Origin: Tepidiphilus sp. J10
GTDB lineage: Bacteria; Pseudomonadota; Gammaproteobacteria; Burkholderiales; Thiobacillaceae
Direction: 5' to 3'
DNA length: 63,387 bases
Assembly (NCBI GenBank): GCA_945897955.1
Contig: CAMDGQ010000013.1
Location: 1 to 63,387, forward strand
Every line of letters starts with the position of its first letter. Within the stretch, counting starts at the first letter, position 1. Under the pieces are notes generated by a model. That model was given only the letters and a program-made list of their open reading frames with translations, had not been told where the DNA came from and searched no databases. A program made the position numbers and the translations under genes. Positions 48,603 to 55,768 of this stretch are shown here, in pieces.

Positions 48603-49013
48603 TTACCGCGTCAGAAGATTCATCAGCCGTTGACCACCAGGCAGCCGATAGATGCCAAAGTCGGTTTCATCCAGCGTGATGACTTCGATGATTCCCAACT
48701 CCCCTGCCAGCCAGACCAGCGAGGCATCGGCCAGATCCATAGGTAGATCGTCGTATTTCTCCATGAGGCCAGCGATGTCGTCGGCCGTCGTAGGCAACAT
48801 TTCCCGTACCACCACGCCACCAGCCGCAACCCAGCGCATGAAGCGCCCGACGATATGGCGCGGCAGAAGATGACAGACTTCAGTGAGCACGGGCCAGGTG
48901 GTGATGAGTTGCCCCCGGTAATCAGCGAAAAATGCAGTGCAACGGTCATGATCGCCATCCCCCTTGTCCAGCCAAGCCACCAGCGGACCGGTATCCACCA
49001 GCACCTTAGCCAC
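48603..49013 (-). CDS. vapC: VapC-type PIN-domain toxin
   Basis: 136-aa PIN ribonuclease. Acidic active-site residues: Asp in VLVDTGPLVAWLD, Glu in PVLTEVCHLL, Asp in MDLADASLVWLAGEL and Asp in TLDETDFGIY. GTG 49013 gives the canonical N-terminus and overlaps the antitoxin by 8 bp. Intact and probably functional, cutting RNA when unneutralised. Confidence 0.9.
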   Translation of the reverse strand: MAKVLVDTGPLVAWLDKGDGDHDRCTAFFADYRGQLITTWPVLTEVCHLLPRHIVGRFMRWVAAGGVVVREMLPTTADDIAGLMEKYDDLPMDLADASLVWLAGELGIIEVITLDETDFGIYRLPGGQRLMNLLTR

Positions 49014-49260
49014 GACGTGATTGCCCGGCCAGTTTCTCGCGCAAGCGTTGCGAATGGTTACGCCCCAGATCGCCGACGCCACTGTCGAAACAGCCGACCA
49101 GACCCAGCATTTCCGCCAGCCGGGCGGGTGATTCGGTTTGCGCCGCAAGCGCGGCAATGCTGGCTTTTACAGCCTCACTTTGGGTTTGACCGGTACGGGC
49201 ACAGAAGGCGCGTAGGAGGGCATCGGTCTGGTCGTCTAGGCGAACGGATAGAGTGCGCAT
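49006..49260 (-). CDS. vapB: Ribbon-helix-helix antitoxin (VapB-like)
   Basis: 84-aa antitoxin with an N-terminal ribbon-helix-helix domain (RTLSVRLDDQTDALLRAFCA and GQTQSEAVKASI, about 2-40). The toxin-binding tail ends LGRNHSQRLREKLAGQ. ATG 49260 is chosen over one 10 codons upstream. Pairs with the PIN toxin downstream and should autoregulate; ATTAC repeats sit just upstream. Confidence 0.85.
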   Translation of the reverse strand: MRTLSVRLDDQTDALLRAFCARTGQTQSEAVKASIAALAAQTESPARLAEMLGLVGCFDSGVGDLGRNHSQRLREKLAGQSRRG

Positions 49261-49597
49261 GGGAATATCCTCGTGTGTATTACGGCACATATTACAACCG
49301 TCTCAGCTACCGAGCGACCGTTGCAAGTTAGTAGGCGGCCAGTCGTGAAATCGGTTCGATATTCTGTTTTTCGGCCGGAACGGTCGGTGGTGCCTGCCAC
49401 ATTGCGGCCGTTCGGGAATGACCGCTTCCAAAGGCTTTTCTAGTTTCGGTTGCCAACCCCAATGGCCGCACGATGGGGTCACAACCGGTCACAACCCCAA
49501 CGCTATTAAGTTATTTCCTATCCCGGTCATTCCGGCGAAGACGTGAATCCAGTTATACCAATCCCTGGCTGCCCACCTCGCGGGCATGACACTAAAG
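49261..49597. other. Intergenic stretch with tandem 10-mers and a REP-like repeat
   Basis: No gene seen. GGTCACAACC is repeated in perfect tandem at 49477-49496. A CCCGGTCATTCCGGCGAAG REP-like sequence lies at about 49521-49552; related sequences recur at 55222-55319. The base composition drops after about 49,600, where the AT-rich island starts. Confidence 0.55.
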
Positions 49598-49803
49598 TGA
49601 CGGCATTGTTCACGACCTTTGGTCTCAGGGTGGGTAGACAACGTGGCTTCATGCCTCTGAGAGCTGTGGTGGAGGTGGGATGGGTGATGTGAATGTAAAT
49701 TCAAGAAGTGGCTTGCCATGCCGATATTCTTATTTATGTAAGGCTGACAATTTCAATACGCTCGACACTTTTGCAATACAAGAATTCGAAGTTTTGCAAG
49801 GGG
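49598..49803 (+). repeat. Duplicated leader, copy A
   Basis: About 205 bp aligning over its length with copy B at 51158-51364. Shared blocks: AAATTCAAGAAGTGG, ATTTATGT-AGGCTGAC, AATAC-CTC and TTTTGCAA. Both copies keep a TCTCA...TGAGA dyad near the 5' end. Copy A ends 40 bp before a lipoprotein gene. Confidence 0.75.
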
Positions 49804-49842
49804 TTCAGATATTTAACGCAACATTTCAATTGGGATGAAATC

Positions 49843-50145
49843 ATGAAGAAGATTATCACGCTAACTACAACACTGCTGTTAGTAGTTGGATTGACTGGTT
49901 GCGGTAAGGATGTTTCTGGAGTATATGAGTATAATTCAGAATTCGGGATTAATATTACCCTACATAAAGACAAAACGATTTCTTATTATGAACCGGAGAA
50001 TGGAGAGATGCCGAACTGGAGCAAATACACTGTCAGTGGCAACAAGGTTGTTTTCAGCATAAACCCTGATAGTCTTGTGTTCACGGTTGATGGCAATGGG
50101 GATCTTATTGGTAAAGACGAACATATATATAAAAAAATAAGATAG
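49843..50145 (+). CDS. Small lipoprotein of unknown function (A)
   Basis: 100-aa AT-rich gene. Lipoprotein signal with lipobox GLTGC (Cys20), then a 78-residue beta-rich domain (VSGVYEYNSEFGINITLHKD, WSKYTVSGNKVVF) that looks like a small lipocalin-like or DUF4488-type barrel. ATG 49843 has GGGATG upstream. Envelope-located; function unknown. Codon use differs sharply from flanking GC-rich genes, which suggests transfer. Confidence 0.7.
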   Translation: MKKIITLTTTLLLVVGLTGCGKDVSGVYEYNSEFGINITLHKDKTISYYEPENGEMPNWSKYTVSGNKVVFSINPDSLVFTVDGNGDLIGKDEHIYKKIR

Positions 50146-50342
50146 GCGAGAGCCACTTATGTCATTCAATAACCACCGAACCCTAATTAAAAAAACGACA
50201 TTCGATTTTAGAAGCGAGGCAGATTCTCGCTAGATATTTCATTACAACCGCCTATCTCAATGACTAATATTTCTACGCAATAAGCGAAAAATTATTTGCT
50301 TATGCGAGTAATTATTTCATGGTTGGCAACCCTGGAGATATT

Positions 50343-51050
50343 GTGTTTAATAGACTATTTATGACTGTTTTATCTTTAGTTGCATCTTTTTTCCTTAGCG
50401 CATGCGATGAAAACACGCCGAAGGCGAATCCTGGAATGATTGCCCCACAAGTAATCAATAATAGTTCGGCCGGCATCCAAAAATGTCCGGATTTCGAGTT
50501 GGTTAATGACGCGCATGGGTTTACTGGTGGCCTTGTCAAGGGGCGCATTGATTTGACTGAAATTGTTATAAATAAAGATGCATATCCATGTATGCTTCAA
50601 TCAACAATAATCAACTTAACTGAATACTCAATGGATGTTACCGTTTCATACCATGCGTACACTGAGGATGGGACAAAAGTGGGAGACCACCTTGATCCTT
50701 CGGTTTCTGTTGATCCACATGGTAGATCAATTTCTAAGATTCCGCTTTGGCCGCATATTACAAATGGTGCTAATAAAATCAAGATTTTTATCGCATCCAT
50801 TACTGGCTTACCCGGTACTGTCGGTTATATCGACGGTCCGAAGCAGATTGGAAAAATGCCTTGGGATGCAGAAGAGCAAAATATATCTAGAAATGTCGAC
50901 AGTCTGGGTGGTGGGTTAGGATCGGATATCAAAGATATTGCCGACTTGTTGTCAATGCATACACAAGCTTCATGTCGAATTATTGGAATGCGAATGAGAA
51001 ACGACGGCAAGGACTATACTTCAGTAGCTAAAGACTATGGTTGCTTATGA
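50343..51050 (+). CDS. Lipoprotein of unknown function (B)
   Basis: 235-aa AT-rich gene starting at GTG 50343 (GGAG 7 bp upstream); ATG 50319 is an alternative. A signal ends in FFLSAC (lipobox). The mature part is beta-rich (MLQSTIINLTEYSMDVTVSY, SKIPLWPHITNGANKIKIFI) and resembles an Ig-like envelope domain. No family recognised. Not in tight operon with gene A (about 200 bp apart). Confidence 0.65.
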   Translation: MFNRLFMTVLSLVASFFLSACDENTPKANPGMIAPQVINNSSAGIQKCPDFELVNDAHGFTGGLVKGRIDLTEIVINKDAYPCMLQSTIINLTEYSMDVTVSYHAYTEDGTKVGDHLDPSVSVDPHGRSISKIPLWPHITNGANKIKIFIASITGLPGTVGYIDGPKQIGKMPWDAEEQNISRNVDSLGGGLGSDIKDIADLLSMHTQASCRIIGMRMRNDGKDYTSVAKDYGCL

Positions 51051-51157
51051 CACTGATTCATATCGTGGGCATTGGTGCCGCATTAAAGCTTGATCATGCC
51101 AAAATGGGTGCGCTCGCACCTTCTATTTCCCTTCATGCCGCAGCCATGTCAACAATT

Positions 51158-51364
51158 TGACGGAATTGGTCTCAACCCTTGGTGACAGGGGGAAGACAAC
51201 GTAGCCTCAACTACTGTGAGATGTGGTGACGGTGGGATGGGATATGTGATGTAAAAATAAATTCAAGAAGTGGTTTGCAATGCTGGTATTTTTATTTATG
51301 TGAGGCTGACATGCCAATACACTCAATGCTTTTGCGAAAAATGGATAGATCGTTTTGCAAAGGG
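51158..51364 (+). repeat. Duplicated leader, copy B
   Basis: Second copy of the ~205-bp repeat at 49598-49803. It ends 9 bp before the start of the unknown 322-aa gene and covers most of the 51051-51372 spacer. Identity is moderate (clearly related blocks with small gaps), so the duplication is old or the element is mobile. Confidence 0.75.
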
Positions 51365-51372
51365 CAAGTATT

Positions 51373-52341
51373 ATGACGACTCATAATCGCAATGCATTCG
51401 TAAAATCGGAATATCTCAATAAAGACAAAGTAAAGGTATTTATAGATTTATTGAGCAGCCATATTATGACGGCTAATAATTTCAATCATTGGTATGTAGA
51501 TCGAAAATCAAAAAAGACATGGGCGTGCAATTCAGTATTTAACGCCTATGAAAATTATCGCTATCCGCTGATTAAGAAATTTAGGTCAAATGGAAGTTCT
51601 GACTTTGAAAGCTTCAGAGCCAACTCTGTGGTATTAAGCAGTTTAAGTGGCAAATTAAGATCAGCTTACTTAAATTGCAAGCCTGGTGAAAAACCAACCC
51701 CAAAAGAAGCATCGATTTTGCTCAATCAAAGCCAGGAGATACTTCTTTGGGGTGGGGTGGCAGGGTCAACCAAAAGTGGAAAGAAGGAAGGCAATTATTT
51801 GTGGCTAGAAACAAAGTATCCAAATGGAACTGGCTTGGTCACTGCTTATCATAATGCAGAAAAAGTTATGCTATCTGACACGCCCGATTTGTTAACAATC
51901 GGAAAGAATGGAATCCGCTCAAATGCCGGGTTTGCAAAAATATACTCGCTATTGTTCGATAATTTTATTATTTATGACTCACGCGTGGCTGCTACGCTTG
52001 GTCTATTTGCAATAAAATGTTGCCAAGAAAACGGATGGGATGACATCCCTGAAGAGCTCAATTTCAATTGGATGCCAGCTAAAGAGTCGCCAAAACAAAG
52101 CCAAGCAAAGCGACGGAATGCCAGTAACCAGGGGCGGATTCTAAATAAAGTGAATAATGAACAGCAACATGCATGGGCTAACATCCGTGCCAACTGGATT
52201 TTTGAAACAATATTTGAAGAGGGTCGCAGGTCTGGCAGTTCACCTTTTGATGAGATAAAGAAACGGCAAGATAAAATCCGAGCACTTGAGTCTGCTTTTT
52301 TCATGATTGGATATGATTTGGGTGATCATTCTTATCTGTAA
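51373..52341 (+). CDS. Unknown 322-aa protein
   Basis: AT-rich gene, ATG 51373 with AAGGG upstream. No signal peptide or membrane segment. Mixed alpha/beta with a conserved-looking core: TIGKNGIRSNAGFAKIYSLL then FDNFIIYDSRVAATLGLFAI (about 178-215). The C-terminus is charged and helical. The IYDSRVAA motif looks like an enzyme core of accessory or defence proteins, but I cannot name a family. It is convergent with the DGR target at 52584. Confidence 0.6.
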   Translation: MTTHNRNAFVKSEYLNKDKVKVFIDLLSSHIMTANNFNHWYVDRKSKKTWACNSVFNAYENYRYPLIKKFRSNGSSDFESFRANSVVLSSLSGKLRSAYLNCKPGEKPTPKEASILLNQSQEILLWGGVAGSTKSGKKEGNYLWLETKYPNGTGLVTAYHNAEKVMLSDTPDLLTIGKNGIRSNAGFAKIYSLLFDNFIIYDSRVAATLGLFAIKCCQENGWDDIPEELNFNWMPAKESPKQSQAKRRNASNQGRILNKVNNEQQHAWANIRANWIFETIFEEGRRSGSSPFDEIKKRQDKIRALESAFFMIGYDLGDHSYL

Positions 52342-52566
52342 ACAACCAGTTCCATTAAAGCGTCTATTCGCCATGACGTGCCAAAAAATATTTTTGAACA
52401 AAGGTTACGGTAACACCTACGCTCGACGCCACGCCCCGCACGATCAGGTTGACAGTAAAGTTCACTCAGGCTCACGGTTAACCTTTGGGGGGCGGGATAA
52501 CCAGGCATTTCACCCCGTGGTGCTATCCGTCCACCGTCTCTGCCCCAGACTGGCTCATGTCCAAAA

Positions 52567-52579
52567 GCGGCTTTGCCGC
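52567..52579 (-). other. GC hairpin directly after VR1
   Basis: GCGGC/GCCGC stem with a 3-nt loop, 8 bp beyond the stop codon of the DGR target on the minus strand and followed by TTTT. Short GC hairpins or cruciforms just downstream of the variable repeat stimulate retrohoming in the Bordetella phage DGR. It may equally be a terminator. Confidence 0.55.
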
Positions 52580-52583
52580 CCAA

Positions 52584-53051
52584 TCACTGACTGGCGCGAA
52601 CCAACCGAACCGCGTCGTTGTTGTCGCGGCCGTTGCCGTCGACGTGGCCATTGAGGAAGTCGATGCCCCAGGCGTAGCCGGCGTTACCCGCATACGGCGA
52701 AGATGACCAGAAACTCTCTGAAGGTGTTTCCGGAAAGGCCGTGGAATCAATCGCCGGTTCTCTGCGCCTTCGGTCGACCAGGCTGGCCAGTTCCTTCACG
52801 TTGGGCAGGCGCCAGGCTTTGCCGCTGGTGGCCGCCTCGGTTTTGGCACGGCGCAGTGCGTCTTCGTAATTGAAGTTAAGAGCCGACCCGGTACAGGTGC
52901 TGCCATTCCAACTCATCCCCTCAGCGCAGCGGCGCCAGACCAGGCCGCTGGCAGCATCTGCTACCTCGTCGCCGTTAAAGCTGAAAGGAGCTGCCCCGGC
53001 CAGGGGCTGTGTCAGCAGCAAGGCGGTGAGCAAAAGGTGTGTGGATTTCAT
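52584..53051 (-). CDS. DGR target protein 1: secreted DUF1566/C-lectin-like variable protein
   Basis: 155-aa protein with a signal peptide (about 1-21). The mature domain is a DUF1566/Lcl C-terminal domain of the formylglycine-enzyme/C-type-lectin fold: SGLVWRRCAEGMSW, AWRLPNVKELASLVDRRR and SFWSSSPYAGNAGYAWGIDF. The last ~38 residues are variable repeat 1. Compared with the template, Asn positions became G, Y, G, D, L, D, G, G, D and D, while the scaffold AVRLVRASQ is unchanged. Its ATG overlaps the RT stop (ATGA). Expected role: diversified ligand-binding surface outside the cytoplasm. Confidence 0.92.
   Translation of the reverse strand: MKSTHLLLTALLLTQPLAGAAPFSFNGDEVADAASGLVWRRCAEGMSWNGSTCTGSALNFNYEDALRRAKTEAATSGKAWRLPNVKELASLVDRRRREPAIDSTAFPETPSESFWSSSPYAGNAGYAWGIDFLNGHVDGNGRDNNDAVRLVRASQ
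52588..52705 (-). repeat. DGR variable repeat 1 (VR1)
   Basis: 118 bp, gap-free against the template repeat at 54851-54968. 15 substitutions by my count, all at positions where the template (minus strand) has A. Invariant ends: GACTGGCGCGAACCAACCG on the plus strand at the 3' side and CGGCGAAGATG at the 5' side. Confidence 0.95.
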
Positions 53052-54835
53052 GGATTTTTTCCTTTCGTAGTCAAAAATGTCGTTGCATTTATTGGCAGAA
53101 ACCATTCGACGATCTCGCGTCGCCGCGTACCATGCTTGAGCCAGCCAGTTTGATCTGCGCGCAGGTAAGCAATGCCACGGCAACGCAGGTCGGCTTGCAG
53201 GGCGGTGACCTCGAGCGCGCTGAGTAACCGCAGAGGCCTTTGCCTAGGCGCCCGGCTGTGTTCGTGAACAGCCGGCCGGGTCACCCAGCGATTGCCTCTT
53301 TGCAGAAATTGCCATGCCCCCGGCCATGCCCAGGCAAACACCTCGGCCTGGCGCGCAAAGGTCTCTCCCTGCAACACCCAACGTGGCGTGAGAACAATGC
53401 GGGGGAGGGGGACGCGCGGGGCAAATTTGTACTTGCGAAAGTGCTGACTTCCCCCCTCTCCCGCAAGCGGAGCGGATAGGGAGAGCGACCTTGCAGGTGG
53501 TTTGCGTAGCTCGCAAGGCGCTCCTCTTCTGGACGAATCGACCGGCAAACCGACTATGCTGCCCATGGACGTCAGCTCAGAGACGTCAGCCAGGTCTCTG
53601 TCTGTGCCCCCTCCACCTGCGGGGGAATCAATGCCCGCAGGACGTGCGCCAACTTGCCCTGCTGGCGTATCCAGTTCGAACAGCAACGCCAACCAGGCGT
53701 AACGCGTGAACAAGGCACGCCTCAGGCGCGCACTGTTGGCATGTTTGAAGTGCCCCCAGTAACTGCCAAGCATGGCTTGCAACGCTTCCAGCGTGGGTGA
53801 ATCGGCGCGGATGCGCAAGCCTGCTGCGCTGGCATGAACATGGCGTCTGGCCCAGGTTTCGATCTTGTCGCGGCAATGACGCAGCACTCGCGGGCGCACC
53901 AGGCGGTGCGTGGTGAAGACCCGATAACCAAGAAAGTCGATGCCCTGCGACAACGGCGCCAGGCAGGCATCGTCCTTCAGTTTCAAGCGCAGGGTCTCGG
54001 TGAGGAAAGCTTCGATTTGTCCCTGCCAGGACTGAAGTTGTTGCCGCGACTCCGCCAGCAACACAAAATCATCGACGTATCTCAGGTAATGGTGGCATTT
54101 GAGTTGGTGCTTGACGAACTGGTCCAATTCGTTGAGATAAATATTGGCGAAAAACTGGCTGCTTAGATTGCCTACCGGCAGGCCACAGCCCGGCGCGGCA
54201 TTAGCCAACCGTTTGTGTGGTGGAATACGTGCGGCGGCATCGGGGTCGCTGACCCGTTCCACGGTTTTTTGCTGCAACAGTTTGTGGCATAGACTTTGCA
54301 GCGCCAAGGCATGAACCGCCGGTAGATGCCTGGCCTTGGCGATGCGCGTCTTCAGCAGGCCATACAAGATGGAACGATGAATACTGTTGAAATAATTGTG
54401 AATATCCAGTTTCAGAAACCAGCCGCGGCCATTGCGTTGACGCATGAAGGATTGCAGGCGCTCCACCGCTGCATGCGTGCCTTTGCCAGCGCGGTTGGCA
54501 TAGCAATCATGGATGAAGATCGGCTCATAAAGCGCTGCCAGCCGTTCCACAAGAATATGATGAACCACTCGGTCGGCGAAGACCGGGGCATGGATTTCAC
54601 GCGTTTTAGGGTGGTTGACGATGAAGGAAACAGTGCGGGCAGGTTGCCAGTCGCCCACGCGCAGCGCAGTTTTAAGTGCCAGCAAACGGTCCAGCCAGCG
54701 GGCATCGAACGCCAACTGGTTGGCGCTAGGTCGTTTGCCGCGACGGGCCCTGAGCCAGGCGGCATGACAGGCCGCAAGGCTGATGGGAATAGGGATGCCG
54801 GAGTTTCTGCCCCCCCTTTCCCGGCCCGTACTCAC
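53048..54835 (-). CDS. DGR reverse transcriptase
   Basis: 595-aa RT starting at GTG 54835. RT blocks: AAPVF-like HAPVFADRVVHHILVERL (about 82-99), FLKLDIHNYFNSIH with Asp144, GLPVGNLSSQFFANIYLNEL (218-237; the SQ in place of SP is typical of DGR RTs), LRYVDDFVLLAE (YVDD, 253-256) and FLGYRVF. After the thumb (about 310-385) comes an atypical low-complexity segment (about 390-470), then an extra C-terminal domain (about 475-580). Its stop overlaps the start of target 1. It copies the TR RNA with adenine errors. Confidence 0.95.
   Translation of the reverse strand: MSTGRERGGRNSGIPIPISLAACHAAWLRARRGKRPSANQLAFDARWLDRLLALKTALRVGDWQPARTVSFIVNHPKTREIHAPVFADRVVHHILVERLAALYEPIFIHDCYANRAGKGTHAAVERLQSFMRQRNGRGWFLKLDIHNYFNSIHRSILYGLLKTRIAKARHLPAVHALALQSLCHKLLQQKTVERVSDPDAAARIPPHKRLANAAPGCGLPVGNLSSQFFANIYLNELDQFVKHQLKCHHYLRYVDDFVLLAESRQQLQSWQGQIEAFLTETLRLKLKDDACLAPLSQGIDFLGYRVFTTHRLVRPRVLRHCRDKIETWARRHVHASAAGLRIRADSPTLEALQAMLGSYWGHFKHANSARLRRALFTRYAWLALLFELDTPAGQVGARPAGIDSPAGGGGTDRDLADVSELTSMGSIVGLPVDSSRRGAPCELRKPPARSLSLSAPLAGEGGSQHFRKYKFAPRVPLPRIVLTPRWVLQGETFARQAEVFAWAWPGAWQFLQRGNRWVTRPAVHEHSRAPRQRPLRLLSALEVTALQADLRCRGIAYLRADQTGWLKHGTRRREIVEWFLPINATTFLTTKGKNP
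53426..53668 (-). repeat. Low-complexity/REP-like insertion inside the RT gene
   Basis: The segment encoding about residues 390-470 is Gly/Ser/Pro/Ala-rich (SLSLSAPLAGEGG). It contains a CTCTCCC...GGGAGAG inverted repeat at 53456-53485, as in dispersed palindromes of GC-rich proteobacteria. The reading frame is kept through it. Confidence 0.6.
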
Positions 54836-55050
54836 CGCGCATCACTCCATTGACTGGCGCGAACCAACCGAACCGCGTTGTTGTTGTTGCGGTTGTTGTT
54901 GTTGACGTGGCCATTGTTGAAGTTGATGTTCCAGGCGTTGTTGGCGTTACCCGCATACGGCGAAGATGTTTTGCGCGTGATGCGCCACAACGCCAGCCTG
55001 TCCGCTTGCGACGCAACCACGCATCCCAACAGGTAGCGGGGCGTTGTCAT
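54832..55050 (-). other. 72-codon ORF that contains the DGR template repeat
   Basis: ATG 55050 opens a frame (TTPRYLLGCVVASQADRLAL then WRITRKT) that enters the TR in the same frame as the VRs and ends in TGA overlapping the RT GTG start (GTGA). It would encode NNNNRNNNN-type poly-Asn sequence. It may be a translated leader, a decayed target gene that donated the TR, or simply an open frame. Whether a protein is made is unknown. Confidence 0.5.
54851..54968 (-). repeat. DGR template repeat (TR)
   Basis: 118 bp immediately upstream of the RT (16 bp from its start). On the minus strand it is adenine-rich at codon positions 1-2: 15 Asn codons, 14 of them AAC, including two runs of four. VR1 aligns without gaps and VR2 with one extra codon. 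Its 3' flank (CAATGG) differs from the VR flank (CAGTGA), as expected for IMH* versus IMH. Confidence 0.95.
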
Positions 55051-55339
55051 GGTTAGGCCTTGGATATCGAGTGCGCTTGTAGGGATACTCCCCTTACATC
55101 GCGCTTCCAAGACGGGGCAGGCACTCAGTGAAGCGGGGTGGGCCGAAGGGAAACCCCTCGGCTTTGGCCCGGCGAACCGGGAACATGCGGCAGGGTTGGC
55201 AACCTGACAACCATTTTTGCCGCCATTCCCGCTTAGGCGGAAATCCAGTTCGCAGGTCTGATTGATATAAAAAACATTCAGATGAGCAAACAGGACTTCC
55301 GCTTTCACGGGAATGACGGATAGACGATGGATTGCCGCT
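55051..55339. repeat. TR-avd spacer with REP-like inverted repeat
   Basis: No gene beyond the TR-containing ORF. CATTCCCGCTTAGGCGGAAATCC and, inverted, a GGGAATG/ACTTCCGC copy form a REP-like pair at about 55222-55319. In several DGRs the avd-TR spacer belongs to the structured TR RNA, so it may be functional. Confidence 0.5.
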
Positions 55340-55747
55340 TTAACCACCATGCCGCTCGCCCTCCGGAACGACTTTTGCGCGCGAGCGACTGGCATGATGC
55401 CACCCACCGCACTGTTTCCCGATGCCAGCGGCCAGATTGGCCGCCGTTTCAAATGCCGCAAAGCTGGGCGTGCCTTTAGCACTGTGGGTGAAAGCGCCCA
55501 CTTCCATCGCCAGTTGCAGCGTGAGTTTGTAATCGTCAATGCGCCAGATCAGGGTTTCGATATGCTCGGCCTGGCGCGCCTTGTCGAACACCGCATGATG
55601 CACCTCGCGCATCACTGCCATCGCCTGCCGGCGCAAGTCGGCGCCGACTGTGTACTTGTGATAGCGGGCAAAACGCCGCACCGCTTCTTCGGTATGCACC
55701 AGCAACCGGCGGCAGTCGCGGTAGATTGGCGGCAGAGGGGCGCTCAT
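55340..55747 (-). CDS. avd: Avd-like DGR accessory protein
   Basis: 135-aa basic, helical protein with the four-helix-bundle pattern of DGR accessory proteins: HKYTVGADLRRQAMAVMREV (about 30-49), HIETLIWRIDDYKLTLQLAM and SFAAFETAANLAAGIGKQCG then GWHH. Avd pentamers bind the RT and the TR RNA and are needed for mutagenic retrohoming in Bordetella phage. Located between target 2 and the TR, as in the canonical order target-avd-TR-RT. Confidence 0.9.
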   Translation of the reverse strand: MSAPLPPIYRDCRRLLVHTEEAVRRFARYHKYTVGADLRRQAMAVMREVHHAVFDKARQAEHIETLIWRIDDYKLTLQLAMEVGAFTHSAKGTPSFAAFETAANLAAGIGKQCGGWHHASRSRAKVVPEGERHGG

Positions 55748-55768
55748 GGTTTTATTTCAAAAAACTGA

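Noticed and set aside
49598..51364. attC sites of a cassette array in the AT-rich island
   Set aside because: The repeated leaders lie upstream of genes rather than at cassette ends, and no conserved core sites or imperfect long hairpin typical of attC are seen.
53048..54835. Group II intron maturase or retron RT
   Set aside because: No maturase X/endonuclease domain, no intron domain V/VI structure and no msr/msd-like RNA. The SQ motif, Avd neighbour and TR/VR pairs explain it as a DGR.
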